A DNA stretch of 64,000 nt from Emiliania huxleyi CCMP1516 (lineage: Eukaryota > Haptophyta > Isochrysidales > Noelaerhabdaceae): contig NW_005198244.1 of NCBI RefSeq assembly GCF_000372725.1, positions 944,718 through 1,008,717 of the forward strand. Reading direction: 5' to 3'. Shown piece by piece: positions 20,021 to 30,393 of this stretch; position 1 is the first letter of the stretch, and every line of letters begins with the position of its first letter. Made by a program: the position numbers and the translations under genes. Under the pieces are notes generated by a model. It did no database searches. It saw only the letters and a list, made by a program, of their open reading frames with translations, and had not been told where the DNA came from.

Positions 20021-23000
20021 ATGCTTGTGAGCGCCGCGCTCCTGCTCGGCACGGGAGGCGGCGAGCCGCTGCTCCCGTCGGGGTTCCGGCTCGCAGTGTG
20101 GCCGCCGCTACCTCCGCCTCCTCCTCCTCCGCCGCCATCACCCGAGCCGCCGCCTCCCTCGCCGCACCCGCCGCCGCCCGAGGTGCAGATCGACGACGAC
20201 GTTCGCGAGGCGGTGTCTGCCATGTCCATCGAGCAGAAGGTAGGCCAGATGACCCAGATCGACATCTCCCAGGTGGTATCGTACACCGGAAACTGCAAAG
20301 GCGGCTTCCTCTGGGCGGACCGGCGAAGCTGCCAGCCCGAGCTCGACCGGCAGAAGCTGCGCACCTGGCTGTCGCAGTTCGGGCTCGGCTCGCTCCTCAA
20401 CTCGCCGTACGCCTCTGGCTGCGTCGGCTCCGTCTGCGGCTGGACCGCGGCGCAGTTCCGCGCGTTTGTGCGTGAGGTGCAGCTGGAGGCGGCTGCAGCG
20501 GGCGCGCCGCTGCCCCCGCACCCCCTTCCCGCTCACCCCGTGCGGGCTGCCCCTCCCCTCCAGCCCTCCCCTCCAGCCCTCCCCTCCAGCCCTCCCCTCC
20601 AGCCCTCCCCTCCAGCCCTCCCCTCCAGCCCTCTCCCCCAGCCCTCCCCTCCAGCCCTCCGCTCGGGACCCCTAACTCGCCCCTCCCCGCAGGCGTGCCA
20701 CCCCTCCTCTTTGGCCTCGACTCGACGCACGGAGCCGCCTACGTCCTCGACGCGACGGCACCACGCCACCCGCCCGCACATGCCCCGCACACCCACACAC
20801 ACCGCACACATCCACACACGCACCGCCACGCAGCCACGCCCCGCCCGCCCCTCGGTCCCGCACGACCCCTCACCGCCCTCACGCCTCTCTGCCCAGGTGC
20901 TACCCCACCAGCTCTCCGTGGGCGCGACCTTCTCCACTGCGCGCGCGCGCCAGTTTGGAGCCATCCAGGCCCGGGACACTTCCGAGAGACGCTTCCGAGA
21001 CACTTCCGAGACACTTCCTAGACGCTTCCAGCCAGGCGCAGGACACGTCTCGCCCTCGCCACCCTCGCCACCCTCGCCACCCTCCCCGCCCTCCCCGTCC
21101 CCCTCCCCCTCCCCCTCCTCCCTCCAGGCCAAAGACACGCTCGCCGCCGCCGTGCCGTGGCTCTTCTCTCCCGAGCTCGGCCTCGCCACCAACCCGCTCT
21201 GGCCGCGCGTCTACGAGACCTTTGGGGAGGACCCGGCTCTCGTCAGCGCGCTCGGCGCCGCGACCATCGTCGGGATCCAGTCCGTCACCACCCTGGTCCC
21301 GCCCTCGCCGCCCGCGCCGCAGGGCGACCGCCCTCCGCCCGAGCAGTCCGCTGCCCGCTGGAGCTTCGAGTCGAACGACACCGTCCCGACCGGCGCCGCC
21401 GCGTGCGCAAAGCACTTCATCGGGTACTCGTCGCCTCGGTCGGGGCACGACAAGACGCCCGTCTTTCTGCCGCAGCGAGAGCTGCTCCAGTACTACGTGC
21501 CGCCGTGGCGCGCCGCCGTGCAGGCGGGCGTGCTGACTGCGATGGAGGGGTGAGCTCGGGCTGCAGGGGGAGCCGGCGTCGGAAGGCGAGCGGCTGGCTG
21601 GAGGGGCTCCCCTCGGTCGGCACTAGGTACCACGAGCTGAACGACGAGCTATGACTGATTTCTTGTTTATTACTTGTTATCTATTTCTCAGGTACCACGA
21701 GCTGAACGACGAGCTATTACTGATTTCTTGTTTATTACTTGTTATCTATTTATCAGGTACCACGAGCTGAACGACGAGCTATTACTGATTTCTTGTTTAT
21801 TACTTGTTATCTATTTATCAGGTACCACGAGCTGAACGACGAGCTATTACTGATTTCTTGTGTACTGCTGATTATGTATTTCTATCAGGTACCACGAGCT
21901 GAACGACGAGCTATTACTGGTTTCTTGTGTACTGCTGATTATCTATTTATCAGGTACCACGAGCTGAACGACGAGCCGGTCGTCTCGTCGGAGGCCCTGC
22001 TCGGCGACCTGCTGCGCGGCCAGATCGGGTGCGAGGGCCGGCTCGTCGCCGGTCGGCACGCGTGGGCGATGATGAGGGAGGAGTGGTCGGTAGGTTCGAG
22101 GGGCTGCTCGTCACTGACTGGGGCGAGACTTGCTACCTCGAGGTGGACCGCGCCGACCGGTGGGGTCTCATTCATGGTCAACGACTAGGCGAGATCAGCT
22201 CGCTCGAGACGGAGCACCACACGGCGCGGAGCGGCGAGGAGGCGGTGCAGTCGGCCATCAACTCGACCTCGATCGACGTCTCGATGGTGCCGCTCGACGA
22301 GTCCTTCTCTCGCTCGCTCGTGCGGCTGGTGAGGCCGGGCCGCGGGCCCCGAGTCGGGTCCGTCGCCGAGGCCGGCAGAGGTCTCGAGGTCTCGAGGTAC
22401 CTCGCCCTTAGGTGAGGGCGGGCCGCGTGCCGGAGTCGCGCATCGACGAGTCTGCGGCGCGCGTGGTGCAGCTCAAGAAGACGCTGGGCCTCCTCTCACA
22501 GCCCGTGCCCCCCCTCTCGCACCCGTACCTGCACACGGTCGGCGCGGCCGAGGACCGCGCCGCCGCCCTCGACATCGCGCGCGAGTCGGTGGTCCTCCTC
22601 AAGAACGAGCCGCCCCCCGCCGAGGACGAGGGCGGGTGGGAGGAGGGCGGGTGGGAGGCGCGCGCGCGCAGCCGGCGGCGGCTCGACGCTTCGGGTCCGC
22701 TGCTCCCTTTCTCGCGCTCGAACCCGCGGTACGGCGAGCGGCGAGCGCTTCGGCTGCTGGTGACGGGCCCGCTCTCCAACTCGCTCAAGGACCAGAGCGG
22801 CGGCTGGACGCTGCACTGGCAGGGGGCCGCGAGCGACGAGCCGCTGCGCGCGCAGGAGGGGGGGGAGAGTGTGAGAGTCGTACCCATCGGTGAGTGAATC
22901 CGAGGAGTTGATCGTGTGCGCGCAGGCGGGGGAGACGGTCGCAGAGGCTTTGGAGAGGCTCGCGCCGAACGGCACCGTCGTCAACCTGTGAACAGCGTCT

Positions 23001-25688
23001 CTTCACACCTCAAGCTGTGAATAGGCTCGCGCCGAACGGCACCGTCGTCAACCGCACCAGAGGATGCGTCGTCCGCTCGCCAGACGGACGGATCGGTGCG
23101 CCCCCCTCCCCCCCCCTCCCCCCTCCCCCCCCCCTCCCCTCCTTCCACGCCGCCCGCGACTGCGGCCCTCTCGCCCACACGCCTGCTCTCGCCCACGCCT
23201 GCTCTCATCCTCGCCTGCGCCCACCGCAGGCTCCTCCTCCTGCGAGCCTGCCTCCGCCGAAGACACCGCCGCGACCAGCAGCCTCGCCGCCGACGCGGAC
23301 CTCGTCGTCCTCTGCCTTGGCGAGGAGGCGTACGCCGAGAAGTTCGGCGAGCCCTCTCCCTCTCCCCGCCGCGCCTCCGTGCAGGGCGTACACTCACCGC
23401 ACCTGCTGGGAGCTCAGGCGACCTCGACGACCTCTCCCTCCCCCATGGACAGCGCGAGCTCGCCCGCCGCATCGCGGCGACCGGCGCACCCATCGCTCTC
23501 GTTCTGCTGCAGGGAAGGCCGCGCACGCTGCACGGCCTCGCCGACCGCACGCCCGCCGTGCTCGCCTCGTTCGTGCCCGGCCCTCAGGGCGGCACCGCGC
23601 TCGCCGAAGTCGTGTACGGCCTCACCAACCCGTCTGGCCGGCTGCCGCTCACCTACCCGCGCCACCAGGCGGTCCTGCTGCCTCACTTCCGGCGGGTGAC
23701 GCAGCGCTGCATCTCCGGCCGCCCGCCGGGCAGGGGCCAGGCGGGCGGCGCCTACCTCGCGCCCGCGTCAGTCGAGTGCAGGCCCGAGTTTGCCTTTGGC
23801 GCGGGCGGGTCGTACACGAGTTTCGTCTACACGCAGGTCGAGGCCGCACTCTGCCGGTGCGGGGCACTGGTGCCACCGCCCCTCACTCCTCGGCACGAGT
23901 CGACCCTCCGCAGGTCGAGGCGTACCCCAACCAGCTCATCTACACGGGCACGCGGCCCCGCCGACCGATCCGCACACCTCCGTCGTCTACTCGCGCACTT
24001 GTCTCTTCTAGGCTCTCGGCCAGTCGACTTCCACACCTCGCTCGTCGTCACCAACACCGGGCAGCGGTCGGGCAGACACACCGTCCTCCTCTTCCTCGTG
24101 CGCCGCCACCAACGCCGCGCCGTTCCCGACGTGCAGTCCCTACTCGGCTTCGAGGAGGTGCCGAGACTCGCAGATGCCGCAGAGATGCCGCAGAGATGCC
24201 GCAGAGATGCCGCAGAGATGCCGCAGAGATGCCGCAGAGATGCCGCAGAGATGCCGCAGAGATGCCGCAGAGATGCCGCTGCTCGGTCTCGAGGAGGTGC
24301 GGCACACAGCCAATGGAGCTGCTACTCGACCGCGTCTCGGCCAGTCTCGGCTGCATCTCCGCGCCATCTCACCTCTCGCGCTGCACGGCGCTGCCAGGTG
24401 CGGCTAGAGCCGAAGGAGTCGCGGCACGTCACCTTCACCCTCTCCACGGACGACCTGACCTACGTCGACGTCCGGCTGCGACGCACCCTCGACTCGGACG
24501 TGTACACCCTGCGCGTCGGCACGCCCGGCGAGTGCGCAGCCTACCTCGCCGCCGCCGCAGCCGCTGGGCTGCGAGGCGAGTCAAACGACCCGCAGCAAGA
24601 GTGCCACGCCACGGTTCGCCTCTCTCCCCTCCCTCTCGCCGCCTCGCCTCCTCCCCTCGCGTGCGAGCCGTCGCGCGCGCACTCGTCTTACCCGCGCCCG
24701 CGCCTCCCCCAACCTCTCCACAGGTGACGGTCGCGGGTGGAGGCACGATCAAGACGCTGCCGCGCGTCGAGGAGGCGCCCACGCCCGCCCCCGCCGCGGT
24801 CGCACCCCGCCCTCGTGGGCGGCGACTCTTCACGCGGCTCGCCGCGAGTAGGAGCCGTTCCGCCTGCTGCACCGCTACCTCGAGCGAATCATCTCCCAGC
24901 CGCGCTTCGCCCTGCTGCGCGCCACCGCGCCGCTCGGAGCCGCCTTCCTGCTCGGCGTCGCCGCCGCGTACGCCGTCATGCGGCTGCGCCGCCTCTGCCG
25001 CAGGAAGCGAGGCCTCTCGCTCGCCGACGGCGAGGCGAAGATGCGGCTGCTCGCTGCGGGCGGAGGCGGGAACGGGTGCGGCGGCTGCGCCATGGGCGGC
25101 GGGGCGAGGCACGCGTCGCAGCCGGGGTGGGCGTTCCAGTACTCTGGCCACGGCCAGTACGACCCGCTCGACGACGTCGCGAGGGGGACCGGCCCGTCCC
25201 GCAGCAGTTCGGCCGCCTCGCTGCGGCTCGACCAGCTGCACCGCTCCAACCAGGACCTGCACGCCGCCTTCCGCCTCATCGAGCACCGGATGGCGTCGAT
25301 GGAGGCCTCGTTCGTCTCCGGGGGCGGCGGGGGAGGCCGCGCCGTCTCGATGAGCAACATGGCCGGCGTCTTGGCCGGCGAGCGCGAGGGCGAGCGCGAG
25401 GGGTCGCCCCACGTCGACGACGCCGGCCGGCCGCAAGCGCGTTCGATGGGCGACTTGCACCCGGGCGGCAGCCCCGGGCCGCAGGCGCGCCTCGCCGCCT
25501 CTGGCAACAGCCTGTACACGATCCTGGCCGCCGAGGGCGAGGAGTCGGACAGCGCTTCCGCCTCGACGTCCGCCCAACCCTCGGCGCCAGTCTCGGGCGC
25601 CGCTTCGGAGGTGACCCTCTCGACGCTCCCCCAGCGCAGCTGGTGGGGCCGGCCGGCGGGGCCGGCGGGGTCGCCGCCGCTCGTATAG
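20021..25688 (+). CDS. GH3 beta-glucosidase-type enzyme with C-terminal membrane anchor
   Basis: Glycoside hydrolase family 3 releases terminal beta-linked glucose or xylose by a retaining mechanism. Exons well supported by phase are 20021-20501, 20693-20757, 20897-20968, 21128-21549, 21954-22028, 22094-22328 and from 22412; later borders are approximate. Landmarks: poly-Pro N-terminus, VREAVSAMSIEQKVGQMTQI, PPLLFGLDSTHGAAYV, LGLATNPLWPRVYETFGEDP, ACAKHFIGYS, then GLLVTDW with the predicted Asp nucleophile. The C-terminal domain has SVVLLKNE, LLVTGPLSNSL, GGWTLHWQGAASDEPL, VVLCLGEEAYAEKFGEP, DLSLPHGQRELARRIAATGA, PSGRLPLTYP, PEFAFGAGGSYTSF and an Fn3-like tail. After it come a helix (LGAAFLLGVAAAYAVMRL), a basic stretch and a ~240-aa tail, so a type I membrane or vacuolar location is inferred. 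The introns are unusual: GC-AG borders and copies of the next exon. Confidence 0.85.
20545..20660 (+). repeat. Intronic CCCTCCCCTCCAG minisatellite
   Basis: Roughly nine degenerate units of CCCTCCCCTCCAG fill the first intron of the GH3 gene. Each unit ends in CAG, so it also supplies a series of possible acceptors before the real one at 20692. Confidence 0.8.
21627..21975 (+). repeat. 65-bp tandem units, each a GT...AG intron-like block plus exon start
   Basis: The exon start GTACCACGAGCTGAACGACG occurs six times, at 21627, 21692, 21757, 21822, 21889 and 21954 (spacing 65, 65, 65, 67, 65). Only the last is coding (YHELNDEP). Each of the five intervening blocks runs from GTACC to CAG and holds ~43 nt of AT-rich sequence (ATTACTGATTTCTTG...). 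All lie in the 404-nt intron 21550-21953. Confidence 0.95.
22029..22093 (+). other. 65-nt GH3 intron whose 5' end copies the next exon
   Basis: GT-AG intron between LLRGQIG and FEGLLVTDW. Its first 19 nt match the first 19 nt of the next exon (from 22094) at 16 positions without gaps. Confidence 0.88.
22958..23024 (+). other. 67-nt GC-AG intron with a perfect 29-nt copy of the next exon
   Basis: The 29 nt from 22958 are identical to the 29 nt from 23025 (start GCTCGCGCCGAACGGCACCG). The encoded exon start is LAPNGTVVNRT. Both copies are preceded by AG, giving AG-GC at both boundaries. Confidence 0.85.
24171..24280 (+). repeat. Intronic 11-bp tandem array GATGCCGCAGA
   Basis: About ten near-identical head-to-tail 11-bp units in an intron of the GH3 gene, between the LLGFEEV exon and the VRLEPKESRHVTF exon. 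Confidence 0.92.
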
Positions 25689-25984
25689 GACATATGCGGA
25701 CACGATGTGGAGGCTAAATACGAAATAAATAAAAACGGAGGGGACACCTCTACTAGGAGATGGGTAAAAAGGAACAGCGATGAACAGGTCCCTGTCCTTG
25801 CGATCTTTGTGCAGGGTTCTTTGTGGGTGTGGTCGGCGACTACGGCTCTCGACTCTAGCCGGGGTCGTCGGTCCTCTCTCCCGTGTCCCGATGGGGGGAC
25901 TAAAGCCGTGTAGGGACTAGCGCCTGACTAGCGCACTAGAGCCGTCTTCCACATGGTCCCTCGGCGCTCGGGTCCCTGCTGCTC
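25689..25984. other. Intergenic region with a 3'-end-associated repeat
   Basis: Just after the GH3 stop, 25722-25770 reads AATAAATAAAAACGG, then TAGGAGATGGGTAAAAAGGA. The same TAGGAGATGGGTAAAAAGGA follows the stop of the four-exon gene near 60870, also preceded by TAAATAAATAAAA. No gene is supported. Confidence 0.5.
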
Positions 25985-26833
25985 CTAATCTCTTCGTACA
26001 TCCTCCTGCTGATCTCCGCAACCGGTCCTGCTCCCTCCCTCGTCTCGCCCTGCGCGTCTGCTCTGCCTCCCCGTCGTCTGCCCTGCGTCGTCTGGCGGCG
26101 GGTCCTCCCCATAGACCATAGTCGGTTGAGGTCGCCGCCCTCCTCGTGCCTCTTCCCAACGTTCCCTCGGCGGCCGATGCCGTCTGCTCCGACTCCGCCC
26201 TCCCCGGGTCTGCCTGCTCTCGCCTGCGCTAGTTTCTGTTTCGTCATCACCGGCGTCTCTCCTCTTCATTCTCCCCTTCTTGTATGCTTTGTACATCGCG
26301 TCGATTCCTTTTCGCGTGAGCACCACCCTGAAGCCCGCCCAGCAGCTGAACCGCTCCGTAAGTCGAAGGAGCATCGTCAGTCTCACCCACTTCGCTCGCT
26401 GCCCACTGTCTCCGCTCCCTCCCGCTTGAGCCGCCGTCGCGGCCCTCGTTCGTCCCACTGGCTGTTGGCCCGTCCCTGCGTTGCCTCCGTTATCCCTCCT
26501 CCTCCGCGACTCCCTCAAGGCTGGCCGGGCCTCCTTCCACCCAGCGAAGAGCTTCCTCAGCCACTCGATGTGTTCCTCTTTCTTCATTATGCGCGCTGTA
26601 GCCTCATCATTGAGCTGGATCCACCTCTGCACCGCTCCCGTCGCCGCCTCGGCCACGACTTGCAAGTTCCTCGTGACCCCGGCGCCAAGGTCCCTCCGGC
26701 TCTTCTCCGAGAGGTCATCTACCAGTGCTGGCAACACCCCCCCGACTGCAGGGGACATGAAGGCTATGTGCGGGTCCTCGGCCCCCTGGTGCGGGAGGGT
26801 GGACTTTTCTCTGTCTTCTCGATCTCGTCTCAC
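25985..26833 (-). CDS. Unknown protein, 282 aa, possible mobile-element ORF
   Basis: Single open frame from the ATG at 26833. A predicted helical first half (LQVVAEAATGAVQRWIQLND, ATARIMKKEEHIEWLRKLFA) is followed by a basic stretch (MYKAYKKGRMKRRDAGDDET) and a long Arg/Gly-rich disordered tail. No domain recognised. The segment is less GC-rich than its neighbours and sits between repeats, so it may belong to a dispersed element rather than be a host gene. Confidence 0.35.
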   Translation of the reverse strand: MRRDREDREKSTLPHQGAEDPHIAFMSPAVGGVLPALVDDLSEKSRRDLGAGVTRNLQVVAEAATGAVQRWIQLNDEATARIMKKEEHIEWLRKLFAGWKEARPALRESRRRRDNGGNAGTGQQPVGRTRAATAAQAGGSGDSGQRAKWVRLTMLLRLTERFSCWAGFRVVLTRKGIDAMYKAYKKGRMKRRDAGDDETETSAGESRQTRGGRSRSRRHRPPRERWEEARGGRRPQPTMVYGEDPPPDDAGQTTGRQSRRAGRDEGGSRTGCGDQQEDVRRD

Positions 26834-27295
26834 TCTTCTGAAGTGGGAAGAAAAAAATAGCGGGACATGCGGCCCAAGGAGGAAGCCGCCTTTTCAACGT
26901 CACAGATATACTGTACGCTCACTGTGCGGGTTTGGTATTGCTAAAAATCTCTCATCTCTCTCTCTCTCTCTCTGCGGGACAAACACTCGATGACCATGAC
27001 TGTTGACTGTGTGCGCCACAAAAATCCGTTGCGTTGCTCTCTCTCTCTCTCTCCGTTGCGTGAAAGGAAAAGGGAAAACGTGATACTACAGGAAGGGTGA
27101 GTGCGCGCGAGCTCCGACACACAGCCGAACTCACAGCGCAAAGACATGGCGCGAAGCCCTTTTCTGTGAGCCGGGATTCCTCCCGGCGGGGGTTGTGGCG
27201 GAGAGCGGGCACATGGGAATCGCCGGCCCCCACCCCAAGCAAGCAAGTATCTCGGCATTGGGGCCGGCGGAAAACGGCCCTTGTTCTTGTTTCAC

Positions 27296-27404
<109 letters not shown>

Positions 27405-27511
27405 GCCGTCCGAGGTTTAACACCGGCGCTCGCCTTTGTGAACGCGCAATCCAATCCAAACCGGGGACAGCTTGTTGTGGCGAACATTGTTGTGGCGAAC
27501 AGCCGCGATCC

Positions 27512-28157
27512 ATGTTCGCGATCTCCTCCGCCTTCTCGCTCGGCCAGTGCGCCGCCAACCCCGAGCTCGTCTCCGGCACGTTCGGCCCTTACCCGGGCTA
27601 CACGGGCGACTTGTCGGTCAGTGGCACAGTCTCCATGTACTCGGTCGGCACGACGCAGGCTCGCGCCGAGCCGTCATCCGCCCAGCTTCCCATTCAACTA
27701 TCGCTGATCTCACAGCCCCACGCCACCCTGCCCACAGATTTTCACCTTCGACATGTCCGGCCTCGACACGGCCGGGGGGGCCTGCACCAACCCCGACTTT
27801 GCGACTCTCCCCGGCAACGCGTGCGGCATCCACATCCACGCGGGCACGACGTGCGACACCGCCGCCGATGTCGGGGGCCACTATTGGGTGTCCACCAAAG
27901 CGCCGCTGGACCCATGGTCCGACGGCGAAGTCGGCTACGTCGCGTTCTACAGCACGACCGACGGCACCGCCTCGGGCTCGTTCGCCGCCAAAACGGGCGC
28001 GACTACGAGCGACATTAAGGGCCGGGCCTTTATCGTCCATGGCGCAGACGGCGGGCGCATCGCGTGCGCGCTTATGGAGGCGTACTCTCCCCCCGGAGAC
28101 GACGACGACGACGACGACGACGACGACTACGACGACGACGACTTCGGAACCGAGTAG
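27512..28157 (+). CDS. Cu-superoxide-dismutase-like protein with poly-Asp tail
   Basis: Two exons, 27512-27658 and 27738-28157, joined in phase 0 by a 79-nt GC-AG intron (GTTQ-IFTFD), giving 188 aa. Cu/Zn-SOD landmarks in the second exon: [11 protein letters not shown] (two copper-type histidines), GGHYW (bridging-type histidine), [10 protein letters not shown] (the fourth copper-type histidine) and the RIACALM strand with the second cysteine. The zinc-loop histidines are not visible: after GGHYW the loop reads [13 protein letters not shown]. This suggests a copper-only or non-catalytic SOD-fold member. The tail is ten Asp, Tyr, four Asp, from a GAC repeat, then FGTE. A start at 27512 lacks a clear signal peptide; an upstream exon is possible. 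Confidence 0.65.
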
Positions 28158-28202
28158 AGGAGCGGGCTCCACGTGGTAGGAGGATATGGGGTGTGGTAGG
28201 GA

Positions 28203-29524
28203 TGAGAGTGGTCTGACCAGCAAGTGTCCTGGTCGAGGCCCTCCGTAGTATCGCGAGGCGTCCCTCTCCCCTCGTTTGTAGAGGGGTCGTCATCTGGACC
28301 CAAAGGTTGGTGCCCAGCAAGTGTGAGTGGGGAGCCGCGTGCACGGCTCTGCGGTATTGCTGATCGCGGGTGAGGGCTGAGGCTGTAAAGCCATCCTCGA
28401 TCCGGGTGCCGTCTCAGACGGCTGTAGGATTGGTATAAGGAACTCGTATCCGAGTGGTTTAAGGGAATGGTGTCGTACAACACCGGGCTCAGCCTCAGCG
28501 GGGTGACTGCTCAAGACTAGTTGCAAATATACGGGTGCTGTCATAATGACCACTTTTGATGTTTTTTTGTCCGTGTTGCTCCCAGCGCCCTCGCCCGCGC
28601 TCCCTGAGGCCATGGCTGGTGCTACTAGTATGGGGGGCTACCTGGCTACCGCGAGAGCGACCCAACTCGTCGACATCGTCCGATGATGGTGCCTCAAAGT
28701 CAGCCTCCGGAGGCTATCGTTGCGTCGAGCCGGCGGTGGCCGTGACATGTGGTTCCACCACCCCTCGCAGGCTTTGCCTCTGACCGCCACCGTTCCCAGG
28801 CTGCCTAATGGGATGGAAAGGAAGGCTCGGCGAGCGTATAGAAGCGTGCTCGACCTCGTCGTGGCAGCCTGCACGGCAGCGCTGGCAGGCGCGATGAGCG
28901 TCGTGCCACCTGACCCGAGACGGGTCGCAGGCGTCGTACCGAGCGCGTCGAGACTGTGTCCTGATGCGCTCTGCACGGGTGAGCCACGTCGGCGTCAAAG
29001 GAGCGACGTGTGACCTGTCAGAGCTTGATCTCCGATCTCAGCGACGTCGAGTCGCCTTCGGTGGCGACAGCTAGGATGCATCTCCTCCGTCGTTTTTCGC
29101 GCGATGGCCCTGAGAAGCTGGCGGTGCACGCAGGCGGACCTTGTGAGTGCACGGAACGCTTAAAAAGTGGGTGCTCTACGTCACTTTTTTTGAGTAGATA
29201 GTGCCGAGCTGGCCGTGACATCGTTTTTGGTACTCGTTGTCACATTTGGGCGACATTTGACGACGCCTCGAGAGTTGAGGGAGCTATTACGTGGCAATAC
29301 TTGGGCGCCTGTTCGGCGCCCAAGGTGCCTAATATTAGGGGTCTGTCTGGGTGGCAAAGACGTGCCACTCTGCACAGGGTGTGGGAATATAGGGATATAG
29401 GTAGACTATTCATCACTGTGGGGGGGGGGGGGGAGCGAGTGATAATAGGGGTGCTGAGGTGGGGCTGGGTGGAGGTGATTCTCCGGGTCAGTCTGGAGGT
29501 CATTCTCCACCACCTCCTGCGACA
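28203..29524 (+). repeat. Dispersed element, long copy
   Basis: Two blocks, 28203-28407 and 29283-29524, match 45706-45902 and 46051-46282 in the same order and orientation. Shared text includes GGTGCCCAGCAAGTGTGAGT, GCCGCGTGCACGGCTCTGCG, CAGGGTGTGGGAATATAGGG and GTCTGGAGGTCATTCTCCAC. The 875 nt between the blocks here are reduced to 148 nt in the other copy. Minus-strand translation of the middle has CQRCRAGCHDEVEH, faintly like the Cys-His tail of non-LTR reverse transcriptases, but I cannot support an ORF. Probably a retroelement-derived repeat. Confidence 0.65.
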
Positions 29525-30393
29525 ATGGGGCTTTGACGCCATCTGCGTTCTGGCCCTTACTTTCCATCCACTCACTCACGCTCCTCTCAGCTTCGCTCGG
29601 CCATGGCTTCGCCCGGAGCAGGTGGTACGAGCGGGCGAGAGGATGCCTCACAGGGAGAAGGAGAGATAGATAGGCCAGTGGGGCCTCGTGCCGCAGCGTT
29701 GCGCCCGGAGGCGACTTTGCTCGAGCTCGCTCTACTGCCGCCGCCGAGCCCCCGCAGCGCCATGAGGTAGGAGCACGCGCGTGTCGCGGAGGCCTAACAG
29801 AGTAGAAGGATCTGACCTCGGGGCCGATGTGACCAAGCGCTGGTACTCCTTGCGTTAGCCCTCGGGGTTTCCTTTTGCCCTCGCTGTCTCGGTGCGAGTT
29901 GTTCCCCTTTGGGTTGGACCTCTTGTTGTTCCCCTTACAGCAGTGCCAGTAAGCGGTCCGCTCACTGCGGTTTCTCTTGCTGCCGGCTGTCCGCCGACAG
30001 GTGGAGCCTCGCGCCGGCATCGAGCCGACGCAGTCGGCGACAGTCCGTCGCCGCGCGCGGACCGCGCAGGAACCGGACCGGGCACGTCCGTGGAACCGGA
30101 CGGAGGTTCTACGGCACGCAGGAAATATGCTCTCTCGCGCTGCTCGAGATTCCAAACTGCACCCCTACGCGGACCCGTGGGACGGCCAGCGGGGCCCGTT
30201 CTTCGAGCGCAATTGCTGAGCGGCCTCAGTGGCGTCACCGATGACTCCAAACTTGTCATCGGTGTCACATTTTTGACAGCCGACACGATCGGCACACGGA
30301 TCTCTACACGCACGCACGCACGCACGCGTGGCTCGCGCGCGCGCCGATCACGCCCGATTTTAGCTTGATCCGTGTCGGAACAGTCGTGCAGGC
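29525..30393. other. Intergenic region
   Basis: No gene supported. It contains short ACGC/GCAC repeats near 30308-30330 and the upstream flank of the gene at 30394. Confidence 0.35.

Noticed and set aside
24171..24280. CRISPR-like array
   Set aside because: Units are 11 bp, contiguous and without spacers, and lie in an intron of a eukaryotic gene.
28440..28520. Possible tRNA-Ser/Leu or tRNA-derived SINE (CCGAGTGGTTTAAGG)
   Set aside because: Only an A-box-like string is present; there is no B box or cloverleaf.
28638..28998. Reverse-transcriptase tail (CQRCRAGCHDEVEH) on the minus strand
   Set aside because: Too short and in a broken context; no RT motif found nearby.
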